This document shows, piece by piece, positions 1 through 11,067 of a stretch of 64,000 nucleotides of DNA (position 1 is the first letter of the stretch; each line of letters begins with the position of its first letter). A program made the translations under genes and the position numbers. The notes below the pieces were generated by a model. The model was not told the origin of the DNA and ran no database searches. It saw only the letters and a program-made list of their open reading frames with translations. This stretch comes from Acridotheres tristis (Eukaryota > Chordata > Aves > Passeriformes > Sturnidae), in contig CM072886.1 in NCBI GenBank assembly GCA_037013685.1, forward strand, positions 372,001-436,000. The letters run 5' to 3'.

Positions 1-88
1 CTGGGGGGCTCCCAGCCCTGGCATACACTTGGCAGAGCACTGGGGTGCAGGAGGATGCACCCAGGGAAAGGGTGGGGGGTACTGGTAC

Positions 89-3000
89 CTCCTCCAGAGG
101 GGCCCACGATGGCCACGGTCTGGCAGGGGGGCAGGGTGAGGCTGAAGTCGTGCAGGACAGGGTAGCCAGGCCGGGTGGGATAACTGCAGAGAGAGGAGAA
201 GGGGCTGCAGAGCTGTGGGGACATGGTGCCAATCCCCCCGTCCATGGGGTGGCTCAGGGAGCCATGGGGGGCCAGGCATGGATTGGCCAGGTGGGACTCA
301 CCTGAAGGAGATGTGGTTGAAGCAGATGCGTCCGTGCAGGGAGTGGGCAGGGATGGAGGCTCCCCCCTCCAGTGGCACAGAGGGCTCCAGTTTCAGCAGC
401 TCGAAGACACGGGCACCAGCACTCAGACCCCGCACCACCTGTAGGGGGACAGCAGGAGAACCTCATGGTCCCCCAGACCCCACACCACCCACAGGGAGGG
501 TGTGAATGCACCCCCGGAGCCCCAAACCTGAACCTCCAGCCTCAGAGGCTGCCAGGACCCCTCACCCCACCTACCTGGCCCATCAGGACGGAAATGTTGG
601 CCAAGGACCTGGGATGCACAAGGGCAGAGATTGAGCTCAGGGCTGTGCCCAGGCAGGCTGCAGTGTACAGAGGGTGCCAGGGGTACTGGGGGTACCATTG
701 GGCCCTGCCCTGACCTTTGCACTGTCTGTGAAGCCACCAGGAAGGACATGAGGTCACCAGGTGAGAGCTCGTCTCCAGCCATCAGGGAGCCACCAACGAA
801 GATGGTTCCCAGCACGATGCCTGTGGGGTGGGGGCAGAGCTGGGGTTTGCAGGGGACATGCAGAAGGGGACATGCAGACATGGAGGAGGTCCTGCCCAAG
901 GGAGTACCACCCCACAGCACCCCAGGTCCCACTCTGTGACCCCCACTGACCATTGAGCGCCAGGTTGGAGAGCCCCTGGAAGACGGCGATGCCCAGTCCC
1001 AGCTGCTCACTCAGATGTCCAGCACGGTCCACCTCGGCACAGAACAGCCTGGGGCAAGGATGGGCTGGGGCCCCCACTGCCACAGCCCCACCAGCCCCAA
1101 ACCCCTCACCCTCACCCTTCTCCTTCCCCTTACCGTGCCTGCTGCTCCTCCATGGCAAAGGCGCGCACAGTCCGCACGTTGCCCAGCGCCTCGTCGGCCA
1201 CCACAGTGGCCTTGGCCACCTGCAGGGATAGGGGGGACGGTGGGGACACCCCATACTGTGGCCCTCGGGGGTGGCAGGACAGGGGGTCCCAGGTGAGAGT
1301 TACCTGCTCCTGTGCCTGGCGGGAGAGGCTGCGGAGGAAGGCGCCGATGAAGGCACCGGCGCACACCAGCGCCGGCAGCGCCACGAGCAGGAGCCCGGTG
1401 AGCTTGGGCGAGAGCAGGTACAGCGACACGAAGCAGCCCGCGGTCTGGGTGCCACTGCGCAGGCCCTGGGGCGGGGGGCACAGTGGGCGGGGGGGCAGGG
1501 GGGACCACCGGGATTGCCCAGGAGATAGCTGGGCTCACCTGGGAGATGGCCACACTCACCTGGGAGATGGCCAGCTTGAAGGAAGACTTGAACTCCTGGA
1601 TGTCGGCCGTCAGCCGTGCCACCAGCTGGCCCGTGCGTGTGGCATCGAAGAAGGCCACCTCCTGCCTGCCGGGGAGCAGTGGGTGGGGGTCCCTGCGTGC
1701 CCATCTCCCCCGGCCCCCATCCCTGCTGGGGTTACCTGAGCAGGGCACTGAAGAGCGCCTTGCGCATGTTGCCGGCCACCCGCTCGCCGACGCGGGCCAG
1801 CAGCGCGATGTACCCGAAGGTCAGCAGGCCCTGCGGGACGGGGTGTCAGGAGGGCTGGGGGGCTCCCCCAGGACCCCCCACCCACTCTTTCGGGGGTCAG
1901 CACTCACCTGCAGGCAGTAGACGGCGAAGAGGCGCAGGGCAGGGCGCCGCACCTCCCGCAGGTAGGTGGGAACATGGCCGCGGGCACATCGGGCCACCAC
2001 GTTCACCAGCTGGCCCAGCAGAACCGGGATGTGCACGTTGAGCAGGGCTGCACCCAGCGCCAGCTGCGGGGGGGCAGACAGGGACAGCAGTGTCACGGCA
2101 CTGGGACAGCAGCACGGAGGGTGTCAGGCCACTGCACCGGGACAGCAGGTGGTCTGGCACAGCACTGGGTGTCACACCATGGCATGGGGACACTGGGTGT
2201 CACACCATGGCATGGGGACAGCGGGTGACACGCCCCTGCACAGGGACCGTGGCCATCACGCTGTGGCACTAGGACAGTGATGGCCAGTGACAGGCACTGG
2301 GATGGCAGGTGTCATACCATGTCAATGGGACAGTGGTAGTGGTACAGGACAATGCGTTATTCCACAGCACAGGTGTGACACAGGGACAATGGGGACAAAG
2401 GCGAACATGGCCACCCACTCGCCCCTGCTCACCACAACAGCAGCTGAGAGTGCCAGGAGCTGCGGGCGCAGGAAGGTCCAGAATAGTGGCCAGTCAAAGA
2501 GGGGCTCCGGGGGGGCTTCTGGAGGCTCGGGAGCACCGGGGGAGACGGCGGGGACAGTGGCCTCCTGGCAGCGTGCAGCCGTGCGCAGCAGCCCCAGCAC
2601 CACGCAGCCCGTGGCCGAGCCGGCCAGGAGCAGGCGGCGGGGGGCCGGCATTGCTGGGGGCAGCCGGGGGGGCCCGGCCAGCCCCAGGCGCACCCCATAG
2701 CTGAAACTGGGGAGAGGGGTGAGTGAAGGGTGCCCCAACTGCGGGATCACCCCAGGGACCTGCGGATCCCATGTCCCCCCACCAAGAGTTGTGTTCCTGC
2801 CTCAAGTGACCCATGAGCCCTGGCTCCCCCCACCAAGAGTTGGGGTGCCCCCACCACCCAAGGGGCCCTGGGAACCTTCCGGCCACCCCAGCACTGCAGA
2901 GCCCGAGCTCCCCACGCCGCACCACGCCCAGAGTCGGGGTCATCCTCTCGAGGTGCCCCGGAGCTCCCCAGTACCTGTCCGGTGTTGCCCCGCCCTGACC

Positions 3001-3322
3001 CTCCTCCCGCTGCTACGGGAAGCCCACGGACCCCTTAACTCCCTGGGAGCCCCGGCCTCCCCGTGGTCCTCCCGCGGGGATCCAGGAGGTGCCGGGACCC
3101 CTGACTCCCCCGCAGCCCCGCTCGCACCCCCGGGACCCCCGCGACCTCCGAGCCTGGGCTCCTCCCAGCAAGATCGGGGGTCCCCGCTCTCCAAGAGACC
3201 CCGGAGCCCGGGATCCTCCCGGGATGCCCTGCGCTGCCCCGGTACCTGCGCCGCGGGACGGAGGGCGGCCGGAGCCGGGCCCAAGCGCCCGCAGCCCGCA
3301 GCAAGAGCACCGGCAGCGGCAT
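89..3322 (-). CDS. ABCB8: ABCB8, mitochondrial ABC half-transporter (5' part only)
   Basis: Exons, 5' to 3': 3246-3322, 2433-2706, 1908-2063, 1736-1830, 1560-1665, 1304-1465, 1134-1219, 951-1048, 715-820, 575-608, 302-438, 89-183. Phases close through all twelve, giving about 475 residues. The start [12 protein letters not shown] with an Arg-rich stretch fits a mitochondrial targeting sequence. The membrane domain is recognisable from blocks such as [40 protein letters not shown] and [20 protein letters not shown] sequence. The last exon reaches IVGPSGGG, the start of Walker A, so the rest of the nucleotide-binding domain lies left of base 1. The family exports substrates across the mitochondrial inner membrane and takes part in the mitoKATP channel and in iron handling (family knowledge). 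Exon 8 ends with the less common donor gtcagt. The exon 5 donor is duplicated (see findings). Head-to-head with ATG9B, as in mammals. Confidence 0.95.
1531..1582 (-). repeat. Duplicated exon 5 donor of ABCB8
   Basis: The exon end and donor GCCATCTCCCAG/gtgag occur twice, with exon ends at 1560 and 1539. The 21-base offset is in frame and would add VSVAISQ if the second donor were used. A third, decayed copy follows downstream in transcript sense at about 1520. Confidence 0.75.
2085..2345. repeat. Minisatellite in ABCB8 intron 2
   Basis: Imperfect tandem units of about 25-31 bases built around cactgggtgtcacaccatgg and catggggacag. They vary in length and fill most of the intron between coding exons 2 and 3. 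Confidence 0.7.
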
Positions 3323-5208
3323 GGCGGCACCGGGCGGGGGCGGCACCGGGAGACATGGGGCGGCACCGGGGGCGGCACCGGGACACACGGGGCGGGCTGT
3401 GGGCGGCACCGGGGAGGGCCGGGGCGGTCCCGGGCGGGCGGAGCCCTAACACCGCGGCCCGGGCCCAGCGCCGGCCCTGACCCGCACCGGCTCCTCGGGC
3501 CCTTCCCCGAGCTCCGTGCCCTGACCCCGCTCCTGGCACACCGGCTCCTCCCCGGGACCGCCTCCGGGACCCCCAGACCTGCAGCGGAGCTCAGACCGCA
3601 CACCGGTACCCCTGACCCCCGGGGCTGCCGTCGGTGCTGCCATGGCCGGCGGCGGGACCCTGGGCGGGCGTGGGGCCCCGTGAGCGTCCGGGACAGCGGG
3701 GAGCAACCAGCACCGGGCGGCCAGGTGAGCAGGGACGGGGAGCGGGTCCCGGGGCTGGCACAGCCCCGCTGTCCCCGGGCGAGTCACACCGCTCCTTCCC
3801 GGGGTCCCTGCAGAGCCGGGCAGCGCGGGCTCAGGGACGGATTGTCCTTGCACCGTGGGGTGCCCGTGTCCCCACGCGGGGGTCACTGGCGAGCCCCGTC
3901 CGTGTCCTTACGGCGCAGCCACGTGTCGCCACTGGGGCTCATGTCACCACGGGGCTCTCACCCTGCCGTGTCCCCGCGGGCAGGTGTCGCGGGGGTCCCC
4001 GTGACGCAGGGGAGGCTGCGGAAACACACGCGTGTCCTGGTAGGGTCACCGGGGCCATCGCCCCTCGGCTCTGTCCCTGGCCCCGGGGGTGTCCCGGCTG
4101 CCCGGCCCCGGCCTGGGGATCCCCACGGCCCCCCCACCGTTTACACTCTCGGGCTATTTTCGGGCTCCGCGGGTATTTTTGGCTTCCCGAAGCGGAGCTG
4201 GGGACGGGCCGTGCCGGTGTCACCCGCCGGGACACCCGATCCCGGGGGACGCGGCCGCTGTCCCCAAGGGGGTGTTGCACAAGAGGGGGTCGGGTCCCTC
4301 TTGCTGCATCAGCCCCGCGCCGTGAGTCAGCCCCGGACAGGTGGGGCCGGACGGTGTCACCTGCGGCCACTGGCCTGGCCGGACACCGGCTGTGGCCAGC
4401 GCGGGGGACGCTGGTGACGCGCGGCGCTGCGGTAAGGGGACCGTGGGGGGGTCCTGCTCCAGGGGTGCGGGTCCCATCCTTCCCCAAGGGCTGATGGTCC
4501 CATCCAGGGGCTTGGGGTCCCTTCCAAGAGTTTTGGGTCCCGTCCTCCCCTGTGGGGGGGTTGTCCCCTTCCCCAAGGTCCGGGGTCCTCCCCTGCCCCA
4601 GGGGTGTGGGGGGTCCAGTCCTTCCCCGGGCCGGGGGTCTGCAAGGCACTGAGAGGCCACCAAGGCTCAGGACTGGTCCTGAGCTGGTCCCGCTCTGGGC
4701 TGCTGCCCCAGCTCCCGAGGCGATGTGTCTGTGGTGAGGGGGGTCAGTGGGCACAGGAGTCCATGGGGAGGGGGGTATATGGGGAGGAAGGGTGTGGGGG
4801 CTGTGGACACGGGGGTCAGTGGGGGGAGGCGTCCCCCCCTCGGACTGAGCAGCACAGCGTGGCCCGGGGGACAGCTGGGGGAAGTGTTGGGGTCCCCCAG
4901 ACCGTGCAGGGGGTCCCTGCCGGGGAGCCCCGGGAAGCCCTGCAGGGTCACGGCAGGCTCTGGCACTGGCCTGGCCGGTGGGACAGGACGGGCCGGTGGG
5001 ACAGGACGGGCCGGTGGCACCTGCGGTGTCACCTGCCCGCGGCCGGGGCCAGCTCAGGCCACCCGAATTCGGGGCACGCGGGCGGCGCTGCGGCACCCCA
5101 GTGGCATTTCCGGTGCCCCACACCTGCCCCCCGGCCCCCTCCGCCCCATACCTGCCTCATCGCGGCGGCCCCATCGCGGCCGCAGGTGCTCACGTTCCCC
5201 GGCAGGTG
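3323..5208. promoter_or_regulatory. Bidirectional GC-rich spacer between ABCB8 and ATG9B
   Basis: No convincing coding exon is seen. The stretch is CpG-dense and links two divergent genes, so it probably holds both promoters and 5' noncoding exon(s) of ATG9B; a splice acceptor (ccccggcag) sits just before the ATG9B start codon, implying an upstream noncoding exon. Near ABCB8 (3325-3420) there are several copies of ggcggcaccggg. An E-box CACGTG lies near 3919. No TATA box is evident. Short G-rich repeats (about 4500-4640 and 4970-5025) fill the ATG9B side. Confidence 0.5.
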
Positions 5209-8200
5209 ATGGAGCAGGGAGAGGAGGATCGGGAGTACCGGGAATACCGGCGGCTGGAGGAGTGTGAGGAGGACTCACCCCCCGGCGAGGAGGAGGAGGA
5301 GCAGCTGCTGCTGCACGTCACTGAAGGACCGACAGGTACTGGGGTCCCACCTGGTGGGGGATCCAGGGTTCCCGTGGGCTGTCTGGGGACCCCAGGTGGG
5401 TGTTTTTGGGTCCTTGGTGGGGCGTGGGGGTGCCAGGTGGAAGGGATAGTACCACATTCCCTCCTGACCCCCCCCGTGTTTTTCCCCCAGACTCGTGGCA
5501 CCACATTAAGGACCTGGACAGTTTCTTCACCAAGATATCCTGTCACAGCACCCAGTGGCTCTGTGGGGGATTTGGGGGAACATGGGGTGACTCTGGGGAT
5601 GGGGGTGGACATGGGGGATCCATCACCCCTTCACAGTCTCCTTAACCCCCCCCCACATCTACCAGTTCCACCAGAGGAATGGCTTTGCCTGCGTCCTGCT
5701 CTCAGACGTCCTTGAGCTGGTGTAAGTGACCCCCATTGTCACCGTGCGGTGCCACACGGCTGTGACACAGGGGTCCCACTGACCCCCCGTGCCCCCAGGC
5801 AGTTCCTGTTCGTCGTCACCTTCAGCACGTTCCTGCTGTGCTGTGTGGACTACGATGTCCTGTTTGCCACCCGTCCCCTCAACCACAGCCACGTCCCCGA
5901 GCGCGCCAAGGTGACACTGCCCGACGCCGTGCTGCCCGCCCCGCAGTGCGCCCGCAGGTGGGCAGGGGACATTGGGGGACACTGGGGGAGCTGTGCAGGG
6001 GTCTCGGTGCTGTGGGTGACACGCATGTCCCCAAAGGGTCAGTGGCTGTAGGTGGCTACTCCTCCTGCTGCTGCCTGCATGGCCATGCTGAGGTCCCAGT
6101 GCCACTAGCGTGGGTTTGTGGGGGTCGGGGTGCCACTGGTGCTGTGGATGACGTGTGTCCCCAGCAGTCTCTGAGACAGCAGATGGCTGTGAGGTGGCTG
6201 GTGGCACTGGTGACATCTGTGTTTCTGCAAGCTTCAGGGCAGTGGGTGGCTGCTGTCACCTCTGTGAAGGGTTTGTTGGCAGTGCTGACACTTGTGTCCC
6301 CACAGGCTTCATGTCAGCAGGTGGCTTCTGGTTCTGCTTCTGGCACTGGTGTGGCTGTGGGGGGGTCCCAGTGGCACTGGTGACACCTTTGTCTTTTTGG
6401 CAGGCTCTGTGGCAGTGGTTGGCAGGTGGCCACGGGGGGTTGGTGGCGCTGGTGACACCCGTGTCCCCGCAGGCTCCGTGGCAGCGGGTGGCTGCTGTTC
6501 CTGCTGGTGCTGGCGGGCGCAGTGTGGCTGTGCCGCCTGGTCACGGCGCTCCGGCGCCTCGTGGGCTACTGGGAGATCCGGAGCTTCTACATCCGTGCGC
6601 TCGGCATCCCCGCGGTGAGGGGCTGGGGCTGGGCCGGGGCCGAGGGGGGGCCTGGGGTCCGGCTGGGCCGAGCGGTGCCACGCGGCGCTGGGCCGTGCTG
6701 AGTCACAGCGGTGCCACACGGCACTGAGCTGTGCCACGGCGTGCCCAGTGCCAACGCCAGTGCCGCTGTCCCAGGAGGAGCTGTGTAACCACAGCTGGCA
6801 GTCGGTGCAGGCCCGGCTGCTGGCGCTGCAGCGGCGCCAGCCCCTGTGCGTGCCGCGCCGGGAGCTGACGGAGCTCGACATCCACCACCGCATCCTGCGC
6901 TTCCGCAACTACACCGTGGCCATGGTCAACAAATCCCTGCTGCCCGTGCGCTTCCGCCTGCCGCTGCTCGGCCCCGTCGTGTTCCTCACGCGGGGGCTGC
7001 AGTTCAACCTGGAGCTGCTGCTGTTCCGCGGCCCGGCCGCGCTCTTCCAGAACACCTGGAGCCTGCGGCCGCAGGTGAAGCGGGCGGGCGCGCGGCGGGC
7101 GCTGGCCCGGGGGCTGGCACGGGCGGCCGTGCTGCTGGGGGTGGCCAACCTGGCGCTGTGCCCCTGCGTGCTGGGCTGGCGCCTGCTCCTGGCCTTCTTC
7201 AGCTACGCCGAGGGGCTGAAGCGGGCGCCGGGCAGCCTGGGCGCTCGCCGCTGGTCGCTCTACGCCCGCCACTACCTGCGCCACTTCAACGAGCTGGGCC
7301 ACGAGCTGCAGGCGCGGCTGGGCCGCGGCCACGCGCCGGCCACCAAGTACATGGACTCGTTCAGCAGCCCGCTGCTGGCCGTGCTGGCTCGCCACGTCGG
7401 CTTCTTCGCCGGCTCCGTGCTGGCCGTGCTCATCGTACTCACCGTGTACGACGAGGACGTGCTGACGGTGCAGCACATCCTGACAGCCATCACGCTGCTG
7501 GGGCTCGTGGTCACCGTGGCCAGGTGGGTGCTGGGTTGGTGGTCGCCGTGGCCAGGTGGATGGGCCAGGCTCTGTGCTGTGCCGTGCTGTGCTGAGTGGC
7601 AGTGGGAGGCTCAGGTGGGACCCCGCCTGTTCCCCTCCAGGTCCTTCATCCCGGACGAGCACGCCGTGTGGTGCCCGGAGCAGCTGCTGCAGCGGGTCCT
7701 GGCGCACGTGCATTACCTGCCCGAGCACTGGCAGGGCCGCGCCGGCCGTGCCGAGACACGGGCAGAGATGGCACAGCTCTTCCAGTACAAGGCGGTGGGT
7801 GCAGCCCCCCGCTCCCCGAGACCCTCCTCCCCAGGACCCCATTCCCCTGGCACCATCCTCTCCCCACCCCCAGGAGTGCACAGACTGGGAGCCCCCCCGC
7901 CCTGGGACTCTCCACATCAGGATCCCCAGCGTGGACTCCTCAGCACTGAGACCCCTTGCTCCAAGAACCCATTGCCCTCGAATCCCCATCCCCAGGACCC
8001 CACGGACTGGGAGCTTCCTGTGCCAGGATCCTATATCCTGGGATCCACCACGCTGGGACCCTCCTGGTCCAAGACTCCCCATTCCTGAGGCACCCCCATC
8101 CCAGGAGCCCCCCACCCTGAGATCCCTTCACCCCGGGGCAGCGCTGCCCTTCCTCAGGATCCCCTGCCCTGGACATCCCACCCCAGGACTTCTGAATCTG

Positions 8201-10131
8201 GGACCTCCGCCCGGGACACCCCCAGATCCCACTGCCCCCCCATGCAGGTTTTCATCCTGGAGGAGCTGCTGAGCCCTCTCGTGACCCCCCTGATCCTCAT
8301 CTTCGCGTTTCCCCCCCGCGCCCTCGACATCGTGGACTTCTTCCGCAACTTCACGGTGGAGGTGGCGGGGGTGGGCGACATCTGCTCCTTCGCGCAGCTG
8401 GACGTGCGGCACCACGGCAACCCCCAGGTGGGCGCGGGGGGCCCGGGGAGGCGTTGCGGGGCTGCGTGTGTGCCCTGCGGGGGTGTGCCACGTCCCTGTG
8501 CCCGCAGTGGCTGTCGGAGGGACACACGGAGGCGCCGCCGGAGCGCCAGGCGGAGCACGGCAAGACGGAGCTGTCGCTGATGCGCTTCGCCCTGAGCAAC
8601 CCCCGGTGGCGGCCGCCGCCGCCCGCCCGCCGCTTCCTCGGCCACCTCCAGGCGCAGGTGACCCGCGATGCGGCCACCGCGCCCCCCCCGCGGCACCTGC
8701 TAGCCGAGGGGCCACTGGCCGCCTCCCTTCTGTCCGAGGACTCGGCCCTGGCGGTGAGTGGGGGCGCTTCGGGGGGGCTGCGGGATGTTTTGGGTGTCCC
8801 TCTGACGAATGTCCCCGTAGCCCGAAGGGCTGGTGGCCAGCGTCCTGGCGGCCAGCGGGCTGGTGGCCCGGGAGCCGCGCTTTGGGCAGCCCTGCAGCAC
8901 GGCCAGCGCCACCGCCAGCCTGCTGGCATCCCTGCGGAACCCCCTGGGGACCCCGCCCTGCGGAGCCCCGGACAGCCCCGGGGAGCAGCCGTGCCCCGAG
9001 GACAGGTGGGGACAAGGGACAGGGGCCGTGAGGAGGGGAGCGTGATGGGCACGGGGGGGGCGTGGCGAGGGGGGACATGGCTGGGAAGGGTGTCCGGGCA
9101 GAGAGGGGTGGCACTGAGGGGACGCTCTCATGATGGGAAGCAGTGTTGTGGTGGGCATGGGGGGTCGTGGTGGGGAGGGGAAGGAGTGTCACGGAGAGGG
9201 TGTCATGGCGGGGAGGGGTTGTCACTGAGGGAAGGGGTGGCGGGGAGGGATGTTGTGGCAGGGAAGGGGTGTCACAGCGAGGAGGGGGTGCTGCGGCGGG
9301 GGTGTCACCTCGTGTCCCCCCGCGCCGCCCCTCCCGTGCCCCAAGGCCGGCGCTGAGTGAGTCGCGGCTGCGCAGCCTGAGCCGCTCGGCGCTGCTGGCC
9401 GAGGTGGCCTCGGCCGAGATGAGCCTTCACGCCATCTACCTGCACCAGGTGTGTCACCTGCCGTTCCCGGGATCCCCCTGCCCACAGCACCCCGGGACAG
9501 GTCCTTGCGGGTTCCCTGGTGTCCCCAGACTGTCACTGTCTGGGTGCTCTGCCTCATCCCCTGGGAGTCCTGCCTGGCCCTGGTCTCTTGTCCCCAGCGC
9601 CATTCCAGGCTGTCCCCACCCTCCCTGTCCCACTGGGTGACACCCACCCACCGTTCTTGGTCACTGCCAGCTGGGGATGAGGCACCGCGGCTGCTGTCAC
9701 CCATGCGACAGCCCTTTCTGCCACCCCTTTGGGGCTGGGGAGTGTCCCGGGCTGAGGGACCCCTGCCCTGCTGCCCCGTGGGGAGGCTCTGAGTGCCTCT
9801 GGAGGTGATCTGAGCACTGATCTGGGCTTTCGGCTATTCCTTGCCCCCTGTCCCCCCCCAGCTCCACCAGCAGCAGCAGCAGCAGCAGCCGCAGGGCCCC
9901 GGTCCCCAGCCCGCGGGGGCACCCAAACACCCCTTCGTGACCACAGGTGAGCACGGGCCCGCGGGTGTCCCGGGGGTGGGGGGACACTGCTGACAGCAGT
10001 GGGGGCTTCTGGGGGTCCTGACGCCCCTGTGCCCTCCAGGCTCGGCTGCCCGGGCCTCGCAGCTGCGGGAGATGCCGCTGGGCGGGTGGGCCGAGGAGGA
10101 AGAGGAGGAGGAAGAGGAGACGATGACGTAG
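5209..10131 (+). CDS. ATG9B: ATG9B, autophagy lipid scramblase
   Basis: Exons: 5209-5335, 5491-5534, 5657-5721, 5799-5957, 6473-6614, 6775-7523, 7641-7794, 8248-8427, 8508-8753, 8821-9005, 9346-9448, 9862-9946, 10040-10131. Phases close to a 776-residue protein. ATG9 proteins are multi-pass membrane proteins of Golgi and endosomal vesicles that seed autophagosomes and scramble phospholipids (family knowledge). Family blocks seen: SWHHIKDLDSFFTKI, HQRNGFAC, LTELDIHHRILRF, HFNELGHELQARL, LTVYDEDVLTVQHILTA, FIPDEHAVW, EELLSPL, VAGVGDICSFAQLD, GKTELSLMRFALSNPRW and SAEMSLHAIYLHQ. It is shorter than human ATG9B (924 residues), mostly at the N-terminus, where the Pro-rich extension is missing; an upstream coding exon cannot be excluded. 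The C-terminus has a seven-Gln run and ends in an acidic tail. Exon 2/3 is joined by an AT-AC intron. ATG9A is less likely because of the synteny with NOS3. Confidence 0.95.
5535..5656 (+). other. ATG9B: U12-type AT-AC intron of ATG9B
   Basis: The intron begins ATATCCTG and ends CCCAC, with a branch-site match ctccttaac about 11 bases before the end. Removing it joins AAG to ATC TAC CAG TTC CAC, restoring the family sequence TK-IYQF-HQRNGFAC in phase. No GT-AG choice keeps the frame. Confidence 0.88.
6000..6472 (+). repeat. Tandem decoy copies of the exon 5 acceptor region in ATG9B intron 4
   Basis: Three to four decayed copies of the sequence spanning the exon 5 acceptor and the first coding bases lie upstream of the true one at 6464-6540. 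The clearest is 6296-6360, which keeps tccccacaggcttc, the ggtggct block and tggcactggtgtggctgtg. Others begin near 6160, 6220 and 6400. Confidence 0.65.
7505..7560 (+). repeat. Duplicated exon 6 donor of ATG9B
   Basis: gtggtcaccgtggccag/gtggg at 7507-7528 is repeated as gtggtcgccgtggccag/gtgga at 7539-7560, one mismatch in the exon part. The 32-base offset is out of frame, so use of the second donor would break the protein. Confidence 0.8.
7800..8215. repeat. Minisatellite in ATG9B intron 7
   Basis: Imperfect tandem units of about 25-32 bases of the type ctgggaccctcc, ccaggaccccat and actgggagc, covering nearly the whole intron between exons 7 and 8. Confidence 0.6.
9015..9335. repeat. G-rich minisatellite in ATG9B intron 10
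   Basis: Purine-rich units of about 25-35 bases such as ggtgtcatggcggggagggg repeat through the intron between exons 10 and 11. Confidence 0.6.
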
Positions 10132-10618
10132 CTGGACCCAGCTCTGGTGGGTAGGGACACGGGAGAGCGGTGACCTCGGGGTGGGGACATGGTGACCCCC
10201 GGGGCTGAGGGTACAGGGACCCCTGGCACTGGGACACGGACACTGCTGGGCTGGGGGTCAGTGGGCTCGGGCTGCCACATGTGTTGGGGTGCCCAGTGCT
10301 GGGGTCCCCAAGTGCTAGGGCCCCCCCTCGGGGGTCTCCATTCTGGGGTCTCTGCTGACACCCCGTTCCCTCCGCAGGGTCCTGGTTGTGCCGAGACCCC
10401 CCCGGAGGTGCCGGGGGAGCCGCCAGGGGCACAGTGGGGGGCTCGCCGTGCCCACTATGCTGCCAGGGGGGCCCTGTCCGTGGGAGCCCCCTGCTCGGGC
10501 CGTCCCTGGTGCCCCCACTACGGTGCAGAGGCGGGGGTGCTGCCAGGGGTCCCCTCAGGTGCTGTTTTTGGGGAAGCACAGGGCTGGTGCCCCCCGTGGT
10601 GCCCCGTGCACCAGCTGA
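10132..10618 (+). other. ATG9B: ATG9B 3' untranslated region
   Basis: No coding signal. The stretch runs from the ATG9B stop codon to its poly(A) signal. It contains a ccctccgcag sequence near 10378 that could be an acceptor, so an intron in the 3' UTR is possible. Confidence 0.6.
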
Positions 10619-10624
10619 AATAAA
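10619..10624 (+). terminator. ATG9B poly(A) signal AATAAA
   Basis: Canonical AATAAA about 490 bases after the ATG9B stop, followed by a GT-rich stretch (about 10636-10670) that suits a cleavage downstream element. Confidence 0.75.
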
Positions 10625-10993
10625 GGTTTACAGAAGGGCTGTGCCCACTGGCTGCGCCTGTGGGTCCTGGGTGGGCAAGGCCACGGATGGGGCCATGGCA
10701 GTTTGGGGTGGCACTGGGGACTGTGGGCAGGTGGCAGGGGGTGCACTGACCTGCAGCCACACAGGTGGGAGCCACAGGACCATGGCCGTGGCCCCCTCCC
10801 ACCATTTCCACCTTTCAGAGCCACAGGACCCTGCCTGTGTCCCTTTGTGCCCCATTTCCCACCCCGGGTGTCTGGAGCATGGCCAGGTGACCCCAGAGGT
10901 GCCACAAAGTCCGTCTGTCCCTGTGCCACCTCCCACGTCCCCAGTGCCACCGCGGGAGCCGAAGTGTCAGGCCGGGGGTATCAAAACTAAACC
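10625..10993. other. Tail-to-tail gap between ATG9B and NOS3
   Basis: About 370 bases between the two putative poly(A) signals, with no exon signal on either strand. In mammals the two transcripts overlap antisense here. Confidence 0.5.
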
Positions 10994-10999
10994 TTTACT
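10994..10999 (-). terminator. Putative NOS3 poly(A) signal AGTAAA
   Basis: Minus-strand cccagtaaagg about 70 bases past the NOS3 stop. AGTAAA is a common variant signal. If used, the NOS3 3' UTR is very short. Confidence 0.45.
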
Positions 11000-11067
11000 G
11001 GGGGTGGCGGGACGGGGGGCACAGCCGCAGGGACCCCCGTGTCCCCCTGTCCCCCGTGTCCCCGCGC

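Noticed and set aside
1..88. A further ABCB8 exon at the window edge
   Set aside because: No acceptor or conserved nucleotide-binding-domain sequence is present; it reads as intron.
3089..4494. Coding exon in the ABCB8-ATG9B spacer (open frames of 286 and 442 codons)
   Set aside because: Pro/Arg/Gly-rich, no homology, typical of CpG-island DNA.
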